Shown here: piece by piece, positions 1 to 8,027 of the stretch | Layout: the number at the start of each line of letters is the position of its first letter | Numbering within the stretch: the first letter of the stretch is position 1 | Assembly: GCA_903929755.1 (NCBI GenBank) | Contig: CAIYVZ010000041.1 | Span: 16,738 to 80,737, forward strand | Origin: an uncultured Acidobacteriia bacterium | Lineage (GTDB): Bacteria; Acidobacteriota; Terriglobia; Bryobacterales; Bryobacteraceae | Direction: 5' to 3' | DNA: 64,000 nucleotides | Program-made: the position numbers and the translations under genes | The notes under the pieces: model-generated | The model's database searches: none | Told to the model about the DNA's origin: nothing | What the model saw: only the letters and a program-made list of their open reading frames with translations

Positions 1-582
1 GTTATCGGCATTCACGTCCACCGGAATCTTGCCAATCGCCTGCACCGCGTCCGTGTGGAAGAGGACACCGCGCTCGCGACAGATTTTGCCGATCTCCGCC
101 ACCGGCTGAATCACGCCGATCTCGTTGTTCGCATACATGATGCTGACCAGGATCGTCTTGTCCGTGATCGCATCCCTCAACATGTCCAGGTCAACCAGAC
201 CATCGCCCTTCACCGGAAGAATGGTGATGCGATAGCCGTGCTTTTCCAGCTTCTTGCAGGTATCGAGGACCGCCTTATGTTCCGTGGCGGCCGTAATGAT
301 GTGGTTGCCTTTTTCGGCATACATCTCAGCCACGCCCTTGATGGCAAGGTTGTCTGATTCGGTGGCGCCACTCGTGAAGATGATTTCCTTCGGGCTGGCG
401 CCGATCAGGCTGGCGATCTGTTTACGTGCGTTTTCTACGCCCTGTTCGGCCTCCCAGCCAAACTCGTGGTTTCGGCTGGCAGCATTGCCAAACTTTTCGG
501 TGAAGTACGGAAGCATCGCTTCCACAACGCGGGGATCAACGCGGGTTGTTGCGTGGTTATCAAGATAGATGGGCGATTTCAT
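1..582 (-). CDS. iscS: cysteine desulfurase IscS/NifS family (3' part outside window)
   Basis: A PLP enzyme that takes sulfur from L-cysteine for Fe-S cluster assembly. Only the first 194 codons are inside the window, and the gene runs off the left edge. The N-terminus is [17 protein letters not shown], followed by [10 protein letters not shown], the ATEHKAV histidine that stacks on PLP, and [13 protein letters not shown], all standard for the family. The PLP lysine and the persulfide cysteine lie beyond the edge. The ATG at 582-580 sits 6 bases after the stop of the Rrf2 regulator, so the two genes form an iscR-iscS operon. IscS and NifS (or a SUF-linked form) cannot be separated without the C-terminus and the next genes. 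Confidence 0.9.
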   Translation of the reverse strand, partial: MKSPIYLDNHATTRVDPRVVEAMLPYFTEKFGNAASRNHEFGWEAEQGVENARKQIASLIGASPKEIIFTSGATESDNLAIKGVAEMYAEKGNHIITAATEHKAVLDTCKKLEKHGYRITILPVKGDGLVDLDMLRDAITDKTILVSIMYANNEIGVIQPVAEIGKICRERGVLFHTDAVQAIGKIPVDVNADN

Positions 583-588
583 GTCGTT

Positions 589-1074
589 TTAGAGACCAGC
601 TTGCAGGGTACTAATCACTTGATGCAGCGGAGTTGGAAGAGGCGTCAGCTTTGATGCCCGCAGTTGCGCGGGCGAGGGCTCAGCCAGATCATTAATAGTA
701 AAGCGATTCAGAACGTCGAGGATGGCCTCATGAACCCGGCGAAGCGGCTCACGGACCGTGCAGTTGTCGGACTGATCGCACGCGCCATGGTCGGTAAAGC
801 AATGGGTCAGAATTACCGGGCCATCAATCGCGCGTACAACTTCCAGGGCAGATATTTTGGACGCATCCCGGGCCAGGCGATAGCCGCCGTTTGTCCCGGC
901 AATCGAAATCAGAATCCTGGTCTGCGTCAGGCGTTGCAAGACCTTAGCCAGCAGCGGAACAGGCAGATGATAAGTGTCGGCAATTTCTTTGGTGGATGCC
1001 GTAGCCGTAGGGATCGACGCCAGGTGGCGCAGTGCGATCAGGCCGTAGTCGGCTTTTTTGGTGAGCTTGAGCAT
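589..1074 (-). CDS. iscR: Rrf2-family Fe-S cluster regulator (IscR-like)
   Basis: A 161-residue Rrf2-type winged-helix regulator. The helix-turn-helix lies at about residues 25-55 and includes LPVPLLAKVLQRLTQ, followed by the wing GTNGGYRLARD. Three cysteines in a short loop (C-x7-C-x5-C, within CFTDHGACDQSDNC, about residues 92-105) match the [2Fe-2S] ligand pattern of IscR and SUF-type regulators. It begins MLKLTKKADYGL, the usual family start. It lies directly upstream of the cysteine desulfurase gene. Two IscR-like palindromes flank its own promoter, so feedback control of the operon by cluster status is likely. IscR is the closest name, but a SUF-type regulator of the same family remains possible. 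Confidence 0.9.
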   Translation of the reverse strand: MLKLTKKADYGLIALRHLASIPTATASTKEIADTYHLPVPLLAKVLQRLTQTRILISIAGTNGGYRLARDASKISALEVVRAIDGPVILTHCFTDHGACDQSDNCTVREPLRRVHEAILDVLNRFTINDLAEPSPAQLRASKLTPLPTPLHQVISTLQAGL

Positions 1075-1098
1075 CGAGGCTGAACAACCCGGAAAGAG

Positions 1099-1123
1099 AT
1101 ACCGGACACTTTTAGTCCTGTAT
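1099..1123. promoter_or_regulatory. IscR type-1-like operator, promoter-proximal
   Basis: A 25-bp inverted repeat reads ATA-CCG-GAC, seven bases, GTC-CTG-TAT, and one more pair (G/C) extends it to 1098-1124. The layout ATA-N3-GAC-N7-GTC-N3-TAT equals the known type-1 IscR site in length and in its core bases. It lies just downstream of the -10 hexamer of the iscR promoter, so a bound regulator would block transcription start. Confidence 0.65.
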
Positions 1124-1125
1124 CC

Positions 1126-1155
1126 ATCCTAGCGCCTATGTAGCATTGTCGTCAA
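1126..1155 (-). promoter_or_regulatory. sigma-70-like promoter of iscR-iscS
   Basis: On the minus strand TTGACG (1155-1150) is followed after 18 bases by TAGGAT (1131-1126). It lies between the two IscR-like palindromes and about 50 bp upstream of the iscR start. No other good hexamer pair was seen in this gap. Confidence 0.5.
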
Positions 1156-1162
1156 TAGGTTA

Positions 1163-1187
1163 AATTAGGACAATTTTTGTCGCAGAT
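1163..1187. promoter_or_regulatory. second, weaker IscR-like operator
   Basis: A second GAC-N7-GTC core (GAC at 1169, GTC ending at 1181) lies just upstream of the -35 hexamer of the iscR promoter. Its outer arms (AAT and GAT) match the type-1 consensus poorly, so it would be a lower-affinity site. The spacing relative to the first operator supports a pair around one promoter. Confidence 0.35.
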
Positions 1188-1369
1188 TCATGCCGCCCTG
1201 GCATCGGGGGACTCAAAATTATCTGGAAGTGCTATGGAAAACCCTGGCAGCACATCCGGAAATTCCGGGGCTGAACTGACGGGAAGGCCTTCATCCTCAC
1301 CTTGCTTACAGGCGAAGGAATTCGTCCTCGGTAACCGTTGCGACCACGAGAGAAGCTACCCTGACATTC

Positions 1370-1975
1370 TCACGATGTCGGTCTGGATCCGGGCTTTTCG
1401 GCCACACTGCCCCCGGCGCACAACGGGCAGGTCGCCGGTTCATACGCCACCACATGCAAAGTCTCCAGCGCAGTTCGCGGCGCGCCCACATCCGCCGCCC
1501 CGCCGCTGCGGTCAATAATGGAGCCGGCCGCCAAAACCTTCGCGCCCTTAGCCTCCATAATTTCAATCACTTCCCGCGTGCTGCCGCCGGTGGTAATCAC
1601 GTCTTCCACTACCACCACGGCGGTCCCCGAATGAATCTCAAACCCGCGCCGCAGGCTCATTTTCCGGTCCGCATCGCGTTCTGTGAACTGAAACGGCACG
1701 CCCAAAGCGCGCGCGACTTCATGCCCGATAATCAGGCCGCCCAGTGCCGGCGCAACCACCAAATCGATCTTCGCGCTACCCGCCAGTTCCTGAAGTTTCG
1801 CCGCCAGGCCTTTCCCCAGCGTCTCGGCATGTGCCGGATGCTGCAGTACCAGCGCCGACTGCAGGTAATTCGGGCTATGCTTTCCGCTTGTTAGCCGGAA
1901 GTGGCCCGTAAGGTAAGCCCCTGTATCCTGAAAGAGTTGTAGAGTTTCGCCTGCTTTAGGGCCCAATTGTGACAT
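1370..1975 (-). CDS. pyrE: orotate phosphoribosyltransferase
   Basis: Converts orotate and PRPP to orotidine 5'-phosphate in pyrimidine synthesis, in the cytosol. The protein has about 201 residues, normal for PyrE. The PRPP-binding loop is VVVVEDVITTGGS near residues 118-130. The N-terminal segment GAYLTGHFRLTSGKHSPNYL is typical for orotate binding, and FTERDADRKMSLRRGF contains the catalytic flexible-loop arginine/lysine region. The ATG at 1975 was chosen. A TTG two codons upstream is the only alternative close by. The C-terminus (CPLC, then a polar tail ending RPTS) is slightly longer than usual. It is a single gene, divergent from the TolC genes. Confidence 0.93.
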   Translation of the reverse strand: MSQLGPKAGETLQLFQDTGAYLTGHFRLTSGKHSPNYLQSALVLQHPAHAETLGKGLAAKLQELAGSAKIDLVVAPALGGLIIGHEVARALGVPFQFTERDADRKMSLRRGFEIHSGTAVVVVEDVITTGGSTREVIEIMEAKGAKVLAAGSIIDRSGGAADVGAPRTALETLHVVAYEPATCPLCAGGSVAEKPGSRPTS

Positions 1976-1986
1976 CTGCAACGGCT

Positions 1987-1995
1987 ACTATAACA
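1987..1995 (-). promoter_or_regulatory. possible extended -10 element of pyrE
   Basis: The minus strand carries TGTTATAGT, a TGn-extended -10, about 12 bases upstream of the pyrE ATG. No good -35 hexamer precedes it. If it is used, the transcript would have almost no leader. Confidence 0.3.
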
Positions 1996-2114
1996 TCTGA
2001 GACGGTTGAGCCTTTTGCTCTGACTGTCGGCACTCGTTTCCGCGCAGCCAGTTCAGGGCCGCGCAGCACTTTTTGCGAACTAAAGAGAGGTCTCAGCCGT
2101 AAGGCACTAAGTAG

Positions 2115-4055
2115 ATGATGGATCAACAAGATCGCCGTCCGACTGCCCCCTTCGTATCTCGGGCCACGCAGCGTCGTTTTCGCCCTCGCCCTGGCTTTAA
2201 GATGTTGCTCACCTGGGTTTTAGCCGTAACGCTGGCCACCACGCCGATTGCTGCCCAAACCGCTATTCGTATCGATGAACCGCCAGTCACCCGCGGCAGT
2301 TGGCTGATGAAGAACTACCAGCCCCGAACCGTTCCGCCGATCAATCTGGCGAACACCTCCCGTCTTGACGGTCTGCTGAAGGCGGGTAATCTGTACCTGA
2401 CTTCGCAGGACGTGGTGGCGCTGGTGCTGGAAAATAATATCGATATTGAGGTACAGCGCTACGGTCCTCTCCTGGCTCGCGAAGTACTCCGCCGCGCCCA
2501 GGGTGGCGGGCTCCTCCGCAGCGTCGGTCAGGGCGTCGCCGCCGGACCCACCTCCGTCAGCCTGGCGGGCGTCAGCATCAACACCAACGGTGCCCCCTCA
2601 GCCTCCGCCGGGGGCGTCAATTCCAGCGTTCTCACCCAGCTCGGGCCCTCCATTCCGTCCTTTGACCCCTCATTCTCTACCTTTGCCCAGTTCCAGCACC
2701 AGACCATTCCGCAAAGCAACACGCTGCTCAGCGGGACTCAGTCTCTGGTAATCGGCACCCGTACCTTTCAGGCCTCCTACTCGCAGGCCACCGACTTTGG
2801 CCTCTCGGGAACCGCCAGCTTCTCCAGCCAGTATCAAAAGGTCAACAGTGCTTTTTATAGCCTGAACCCCTACACGTCCGCCAATATTGACGTGTCGCTG
2901 ACCCAGAACCTTCTCAACGGCTTCGGCCGCCCGGTTAACACCCGCAACATCCGGGTCCAGAAGAACAACCTCAAGGTCACGGACCTGCAGTTCAAACAGC
3001 AGGTAGTCACCACCGTGAGCGCCGCCCTGAATCTCTATTGGGATCTGGTTGGCTTCGATCAGGACGTGAAATCCCGTCAGCAGGCCGTGGAAACCGCGCA
3101 ACAGCTTCTCGACAACAATCGCCGCCAGGTTCAGATCGGCACCCTCGCCGAGATTGAAGTTACCCGGGCGCAGTCGCAACTCTACGCCGCGAAGCAGGAT
3201 CTGCTCATCTCCCAGACCAATCTCCTGCAGCAGGAAACGATTCTCAAGAACGTTCTCAGCCGCTCCGGGGTTGCCACTACCGACCTGGTCAGTATTCACA
3301 TCGTGCCCCTCGACAAGATCGTCATCCCTGAAAAGGACGACTTGAAAACCCTCGACCAGCTGGTCCTGCAGGCCCTCGAAGCCCGCGTAGAAATCGAGAC
3401 CGACAAGATCAATCTTGAGAGCACAAAGATGAACCTTGCCGGCGTGAAGAGTTCCCTGAAGCCATCCCTGCAAGCCTTCGCCGGTATGACGAACAACGGG
3501 CTCTCGGGCGAAGCCACCGCTTTTGCGCTTGCGCAGGGTGGAGCCCCCGTTTTTGCCGGCGGCTTCGGCAGCGCGCTCGCGCAAATTCTACGCCGCAACT
3601 ACCCGAACTACTCCGCAGGCTTCTCGCTCAATATCCCGCTCCGTAACCGCGCCGCCCAGTCGGACTACGCCACCACCATGCTGGAACTCCGGCAGAGCGA
3701 GCTGGCCCTGCAGAAGCAGATCAACCAGGTTCGCGTAGACGTGCAGAACGCGGTCATCGGCATCCAGCAGGCACGAGTTCGCTATGAAGCGGCCGTGGAA
3801 GCCCGCAAGCTTTCTCAGGCCACCTTCGATGGCGACAAGCGCAAGTACGAACTCGGCGCGGCCACGCCCTACCAGGTTGTTCAGGATCAACGAGACCTCG
3901 CCAGCGCCCAAAGTTCCGAGGTTCAGGCGATGGCCAACTACAGCCACGCCCGCATCGCATTCGAACAGGCCATTGGCGCCACCCTCGACATCAACCACAT
4001 CTCGCTGACCGAAGCCATGGCCGGCAAAGTCAGCGCCGCGGTGACTCCCCGATGA
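2115..4055 (+). CDS. TolC-family outer membrane efflux protein (first of a pair)
   Basis: A 646-residue outer-membrane factor of the TolC family, expected to form a trimeric channel for an efflux or secretion pump. A long basic N-region precedes the export signal MLLTWVLAVTLATTPIAAQ (about residues 30-48). The segment NLYLTSQDVVALVLENN is the normal start of the first TolC helix. Helical repeats rich in Q, A and R follow, such as VQNAVIGIQQARVRYEAAVE. It is longer than classic TolC (about 450-500) because of a Gly/Ser/Ala-rich insert at about residues 120-210. It overlaps the next, paralogous gene by an ATGA, so the two are translated together. No pump or adaptor gene lies nearby, so the transported substrate is unknown. 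Confidence 0.85.
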   Translation: MMDQQDRRPTAPFVSRATQRRFRPRPGFKMLLTWVLAVTLATTPIAAQTAIRIDEPPVTRGSWLMKNYQPRTVPPINLANTSRLDGLLKAGNLYLTSQDVVALVLENNIDIEVQRYGPLLAREVLRRAQGGGLLRSVGQGVAAGPTSVSLAGVSINTNGAPSASAGGVNSSVLTQLGPSIPSFDPSFSTFAQFQHQTIPQSNTLLSGTQSLVIGTRTFQASYSQATDFGLSGTASFSSQYQKVNSAFYSLNPYTSANIDVSLTQNLLNGFGRPVNTRNIRVQKNNLKVTDLQFKQQVVTTVSAALNLYWDLVGFDQDVKSRQQAVETAQQLLDNNRRQVQIGTLAEIEVTRAQSQLYAAKQDLLISQTNLLQQETILKNVLSRSGVATTDLVSIHIVPLDKIVIPEKDDLKTLDQLVLQALEARVEIETDKINLESTKMNLAGVKSSLKPSLQAFAGMTNNGLSGEATAFALAQGGAPVFAGGFGSALAQILRRNYPNYSAGFSLNIPLRNRAAQSDYATTMLELRQSELALQKQINQVRVDVQNAVIGIQQARVRYEAAVEARKLSQATFDGDKRKYELGAATPYQVVQDQRDLASAQSSEVQAMANYSHARIAFEQAIGATLDINHISLTEAMAGKVSAAVTPR

Positions 4056-5941
4056 CCAGCGCCCGCCTTCGCCAGCTTCTAACCTGCGGTCTGTGTTGCT
4101 TTGTCAGCATGGCTGAAGCGCAGCAGGCCGGCAATATCGACGTAATCCGTCCCACCGGCCCCCTGTACCGCCGCCCGTATCGGGAAGCGGATGTACCTCC
4201 CGTCCGGCTGGGGAATTCCAGCCGGTTCGGCAATCTCATCCGCGCCGGAAAGATGTACCTCACCGCGCAGGACGCGCTGGCCCTCGCGCTCGAAAACAAC
4301 CTCGACATCGAAGTCTCCCGCTACAACTTTCCAATGCTGGACTGGCGGCTGGAACGCGCCGAGGCCGGTGGCGCCCTTCCCGGCGTACCGAGCGCCGCCA
4401 CCCAGGCGTCCGGCAATACCGCAGGCCAGGGCGTTCTGGGTAGCCAGCAGGCTGCGGGGGTAACAGGGGGAAATGCGGGTATTACCCGCTCGTCCGGCAA
4501 CGCGACCATCTCCCAAATCGGCCCGGTCACGCAAACCCTCGACGCTACTTTTCAGGAAACCTCTGCCTTCGCTCACCGTAGCCTGCCGCAAGCGAATGCC
4601 ACTCAGTCCGTTATTCAGGTGATCGTCCAGAACACCCGCGCACACTCCGGTTCCATCCAGCAGGGCTTCGTCTCGGGCGGCAGCGTTACAGTCACGTACA
4701 GTGGACGGTACCTCAGTGAGAACGCACCGTCCGACATCCTGAACCCTTCAGAATCCGTAACGCTCTCCATCTCCGCCCAACACAACCTCTTGCAGGGCAG
4801 GGGCATTAAGCTCGGTTCCCGCAATATCACCATTGCGAAGATGAACCTGGCCATGTCCGACAATACATTTCGGGCGCAAGTCACCAGAACCGTGAGCCAG
4901 GTCTTAAACGCCTATTACGGGCTCGTCGGCGATTTCATGGATGTCTCGTCAAAACAGACCGCAGTGGATGCGGCCGAAAAATTCCTGGCTGAGACTTCAC
5001 GCCGTCTGGATCTGGGCGCAGTGGCGCAACTCGACGTCATTACCGCGCGCAACCAGGTAGCCCAGGCCCGCCTGGCACTCACCAACTCCACAGTCACGCT
5101 CGACCAGCGTCAGGTTACCCTGAAAAATCTCCTCAGCCGGACAGGCCTCGCCGAACCCGCGTTGCAGGGTATCGCCATCATGCCTCTCGACACCCTGGCG
5201 ATCCCGGACGTGGACAACCTACCGCCTGTCGCCGAGCTTCTGAAGCTCGCCTACGCCAACCGAACCGACGTTAAAGCCACCGAAAACAGCCTGAAAGAGA
5301 CACAGATCTCGAACCTCGGCACAGCTAACGGCATTCTGCCATCCGTCCAGGTGTTCGGTACCCGGACCGAGTCCGGCCTTGCCGGTACACCCAAAGTGGT
5401 ACGGGGCGTTTCCGCCAATCCCTATTTTAAGGGCGGCCTCGGCGTCGCGCTCGCCCAGACCCTGCGGCAGAATTTCCCTACCGAGAGCGCCGGAATCTTC
5501 GCCCGCGTCACGGTGAACAATCGTCAGGCTCTGGCCGACCAGGGTATTGATCAGCTTTCCAACCGGCAGCAGGAACTAAACGCCATGAAGGAGCGGAATC
5601 AGGTTGCGGTGGACATCACCAATGCCGTTGTCGCCATCCAGCAGGCCCGGGTTCGCTACGAAGCCGCCGCGGAAAATCACCGCCTTCAGGAAAAACTCTT
5701 CGAAGCCGAACAGAAAAAATTCGCTGCCGGAGAATCCACCACCTACACCGTCACCCAAATAGCGCGTGACCTTGCTGCCGCCCGAGCCTCCGAACTCTCC
5801 AGCCTGGTCGGCTACCGCACCTCTCGCATCAATCTGGACCAGAATACCGGCACCATCCTCGAAGCCAACAAGGTCTCGCTCTCGGAAGCCAAATCCGGGC
5901 GGGTAACTCAGGCCTCTGTACTTCCGGAACATCTGCCCTAA
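4052..5941 (+). CDS. TolC-family outer membrane efflux protein (second of a pair)
   Basis: A 629-residue paralogue of the preceding gene. Both share the frame x-Y-L-T-x-Q-D before the first helix (here MYLTAQDALALALENN), the segment TLKNLLSRTGLA and the late helix NAVVAIQQARVRYEAAAEN. The signal peptide is RLRQLLTCGLCCFVSMAEAQQ at about residues 5-25. A low-complexity insert rich in G, A, S and T lies around residues 105-165, probably in an exposed loop. Translation starts inside the stop of the first gene (ATGA at 4052-4055). The pair may form mixed or alternative trimers, but this is inference. Confidence 0.85.
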   Translation: MTSARLRQLLTCGLCCFVSMAEAQQAGNIDVIRPTGPLYRRPYREADVPPVRLGNSSRFGNLIRAGKMYLTAQDALALALENNLDIEVSRYNFPMLDWRLERAEAGGALPGVPSAATQASGNTAGQGVLGSQQAAGVTGGNAGITRSSGNATISQIGPVTQTLDATFQETSAFAHRSLPQANATQSVIQVIVQNTRAHSGSIQQGFVSGGSVTVTYSGRYLSENAPSDILNPSESVTLSISAQHNLLQGRGIKLGSRNITIAKMNLAMSDNTFRAQVTRTVSQVLNAYYGLVGDFMDVSSKQTAVDAAEKFLAETSRRLDLGAVAQLDVITARNQVAQARLALTNSTVTLDQRQVTLKNLLSRTGLAEPALQGIAIMPLDTLAIPDVDNLPPVAELLKLAYANRTDVKATENSLKETQISNLGTANGILPSVQVFGTRTESGLAGTPKVVRGVSANPYFKGGLGVALAQTLRQNFPTESAGIFARVTVNNRQALADQGIDQLSNRQQELNAMKERNQVAVDITNAVVAIQQARVRYEAAAENHRLQEKLFEAEQKKFAAGESTTYTVTQIARDLAAARASELSSLVGYRTSRINLDQNTGTILEANKVSLSEAKSGRVTQASVLPEHLP

Positions 5942-5956
5942 CCTCACGAAAGCCCG

Positions 5957-7054
5957 ATGCAAGAGGAACTCCTACCGCTGGCCCGGAACTTCCGGCTAAA
6001 ACTCCAGTCGCTGCGCGACGGCAATCCGCAGACGTTTGAGTGGTACCCCTACGAATCCCTCACCAACGCCGGACATATCGACCGACTGCTGGCCGGAGGC
6101 CCCGGAGACATCTTCGGCGAACCCCGCATGGAGTCCCGCATTCTGGATGTCGGCTGCGGCGATGGTGACCTGTCGTTCCTGTTTGCTTCCCTCGGCTACC
6201 CCGTCACCGCCATTGACCATCCCTCCACCAATCACAACGGGATGGCCGGAGTCCGTACCCTTCGAAATATGCTCGGTTCTGCGGTCGACATTGTCGAGGC
6301 CGACATTGACTCGCAATTTACGCTGCCCCACGGACGCTTTCGCCTCGCTGTTTTTCTGGGTCTTCTCTACCACCTGAAGAACCCCTTCCACGCTCTCGAA
6401 CGCCTCGCAAAACACTGCGACTACTGCCTGCTCAGCACCCGCATCGCCCGCCGCTTCCCGGACGGAAGTCCCATGCCGCCCCAGCACCCCATGGCCTATC
6501 TTCTGGCCGCCGACGAACTCAACGCGGACGACAGTAACTACTGGATCTTCAACGAAACCGGCCTGCGGCGTCTCCTCTCCCGCACCCATTGGGAAGTTGT
6601 CAGGCTCTTCACCGGAGGCGACACCGAAGCTTCCGACCCCACCTCAACCGAACATGACGAGCGGGCCTTTTGTCTGCTCCGCAGCCGCTACGGCATGGCG
6701 AACGTCGAACTCGGGGCCGGATTCCACCAGCCGGAAGACACTGGCTGGCGCTGGGTGGCCCGTCAGTTTACTGTCAAAGTTTCCGAGCCGCGAGAACGGA
6801 TCACCATCAGCGGTTTCCTGCCCGAAAAACTGCTCGCCGAACTCGGCTCCATCACGCTGAGCATCACAGCCAACGGCCAGGCCCTGGCCCCGCAAACGCT
6901 CAGTGAAGCGGGAGTCTGGAAGCTCGTTCGCAACCTTCCAGGGCGGGGGATTGCCGGCACCGAAATTCAATTCACCAGCGATAAGGCGCTGCCCCCCTCC
7001 GATACTGATAGTCGCGAAAGAGCCCTCATCGTCTCTTCCATCGAGTTCGACTAA
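5957..7054 (+). CDS. class I SAM-dependent methyltransferase with C-terminal beta domain
   Basis: A 365-residue protein. SAM-binding motif I is ILDVGCGDGDLSFLF near residues 61-75, with an acidic residue at AIDHPS ending the second strand. The segment FLGLLYHLKNPFHALERL resembles motif IV and following of the CmoB/DUF1698-like methyltransferases. Residues from about 245 to 365 form a separate part rich in beta-strand patterns (ERITISGFLPEKLL and later LSITANGQAL), perhaps a sugar- or lipid-binding sandwich. It lies 15 bp after the second TolC gene on the same strand and may be in that operon. The target is not evident. It ends two bases before the convergent YVTN gene. Confidence 0.75.
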   Translation: MQEELLPLARNFRLKLQSLRDGNPQTFEWYPYESLTNAGHIDRLLAGGPGDIFGEPRMESRILDVGCGDGDLSFLFASLGYPVTAIDHPSTNHNGMAGVRTLRNMLGSAVDIVEADIDSQFTLPHGRFRLAVFLGLLYHLKNPFHALERLAKHCDYCLLSTRIARRFPDGSPMPPQHPMAYLLAADELNADDSNYWIFNETGLRRLLSRTHWEVVRLFTGGDTEASDPTSTEHDERAFCLLRSRYGMANVELGAGFHQPEDTGWRWVARQFTVKVSEPRERITISGFLPEKLLAELGSITLSITANGQALAPQTLSEAGVWKLVRNLPGRGIAGTEIQFTSDKALPPSDTDSRERALIVSSIEFD

Positions 7055-7055
7055 G

Positions 7056-8027
7056 CTATCGCGCCCGAACCGGATCCGGCTTCGCGCCCACCGGGGTCTT
7101 GAATGTTCTGACAATTTCTCGCTTTGCCACCGAAACAACGTAAACCGTATCCATGTCCTGGATGGAACAATACGCCAGTTTCCCGTCCCCCGAAAGACTC
7201 ATCGAAACCGGCGAGCCCGGTAGTGGAATCAGCTTCTCCTGCTTCATCGTCGAGGTATTCGCGAACGCGATCGCGTGGTCCAGTTGCAGCGCGGAAATCG
7301 CCGTCTTGCCGTCGTTCGTTACCGCAACCCGAACCGGCCCGCTATGGCTTCCGCCCACCGCGATCTCGCCCACTACCTTGCGCGTACCAGCATCAATCAC
7401 GGTCACCGAGTACCCATCCGAATTGGCCACGTATAACCGCGAATGATCCGGGCTAAACACAAGCCCCTGCGGCCGAGCCCCCACCGAAATCAGCTGCACA
7501 TTCCTCGTCACCAAATCCACCACCGCCACATTGCCGGTATCGGTGCAGGTAATCCACGCCGTGCGGTGGTCCGGGGCCAGTACCACCATGTGCGGAGCCT
7601 TACCCTGAATGTCGTACCGGTCAATTACCGCCCGCTTGTCCGGATCCAAAATCAACAGCGCACTCGGCAACTCCGTCGTCACCAGTACATGCCCGGTGGC
7701 CGGATCGAAATCAATCCCATGTGGCCGGCGGTTCGCACCCAGGTCAATCGAAGTAATCTTTTTCCGCTCCCGCAAATCCACCATGGTGACCGAGTTTCCG
7801 CCTGCCGTCTTCTCGGTCATCAACATCACACCGTTATCCGATGTAAAGCCATAGCGACCGTCCGCCGACACCGCCATCTCATGCGGATGCCCGCCAATCG
7901 GCACCTCGGCCAGCAATTTCCCTCCAGACGTGTAGAATCCAACCTGCCCGGTGCCTTTCTCCACCACCACCAGTTCGGCCGCCACGGCAGTTCCCGCCAC
8001 CAATAAAAACAGCCCACCCCATCTCAT
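7056..8027 (-). CDS. secreted YVTN-type beta-propeller protein
   Basis: A 323-residue exported protein. The signal peptide is MRWGGLFLLVAGTAVAAE. The rest is made of about seven repeats in the YncE/YVTN style, for example RLYVANSDGYSVTVIDAGTR and KVVGEIAVGGS. Such propellers bind proteins or small ligands in the periplasm and usually have no enzyme activity. The ATG overlaps the stop of the metallo-beta-lactamase gene upstream (ATGA at 8024-8027), so the two are co-translated. The ligand is unknown. Confidence 0.8.
   Translation of the reverse strand: MRWGGLFLLVAGTAVAAELVVVEKGTGQVGFYTSGGKLLAEVPIGGHPHEMAVSADGRYGFTSDNGVMLMTEKTAGGNSVTMVDLRERKKITSIDLGANRRPHGIDFDPATGHVLVTTELPSALLILDPDKRAVIDRYDIQGKAPHMVVLAPDHRTAWITCTDTGNVAVVDLVTRNVQLISVGARPQGLVFSPDHSRLYVANSDGYSVTVIDAGTRKVVGEIAVGGSHSGPVRVAVTNDGKTAISALQLDHAIAFANTSTMKQEKLIPLPGSPVSMSLSGDGKLAYCSIQDMDTVYVVSVAKREIVRTFKTPVGAKPDPVRAR

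Noticed and set aside
2670..3584. 304-codon open frame antisense to the first TolC gene
   Set aside because: A by-product of GC-rich codon use. The TolC frame has a signal peptide and motifs, while this one has none.
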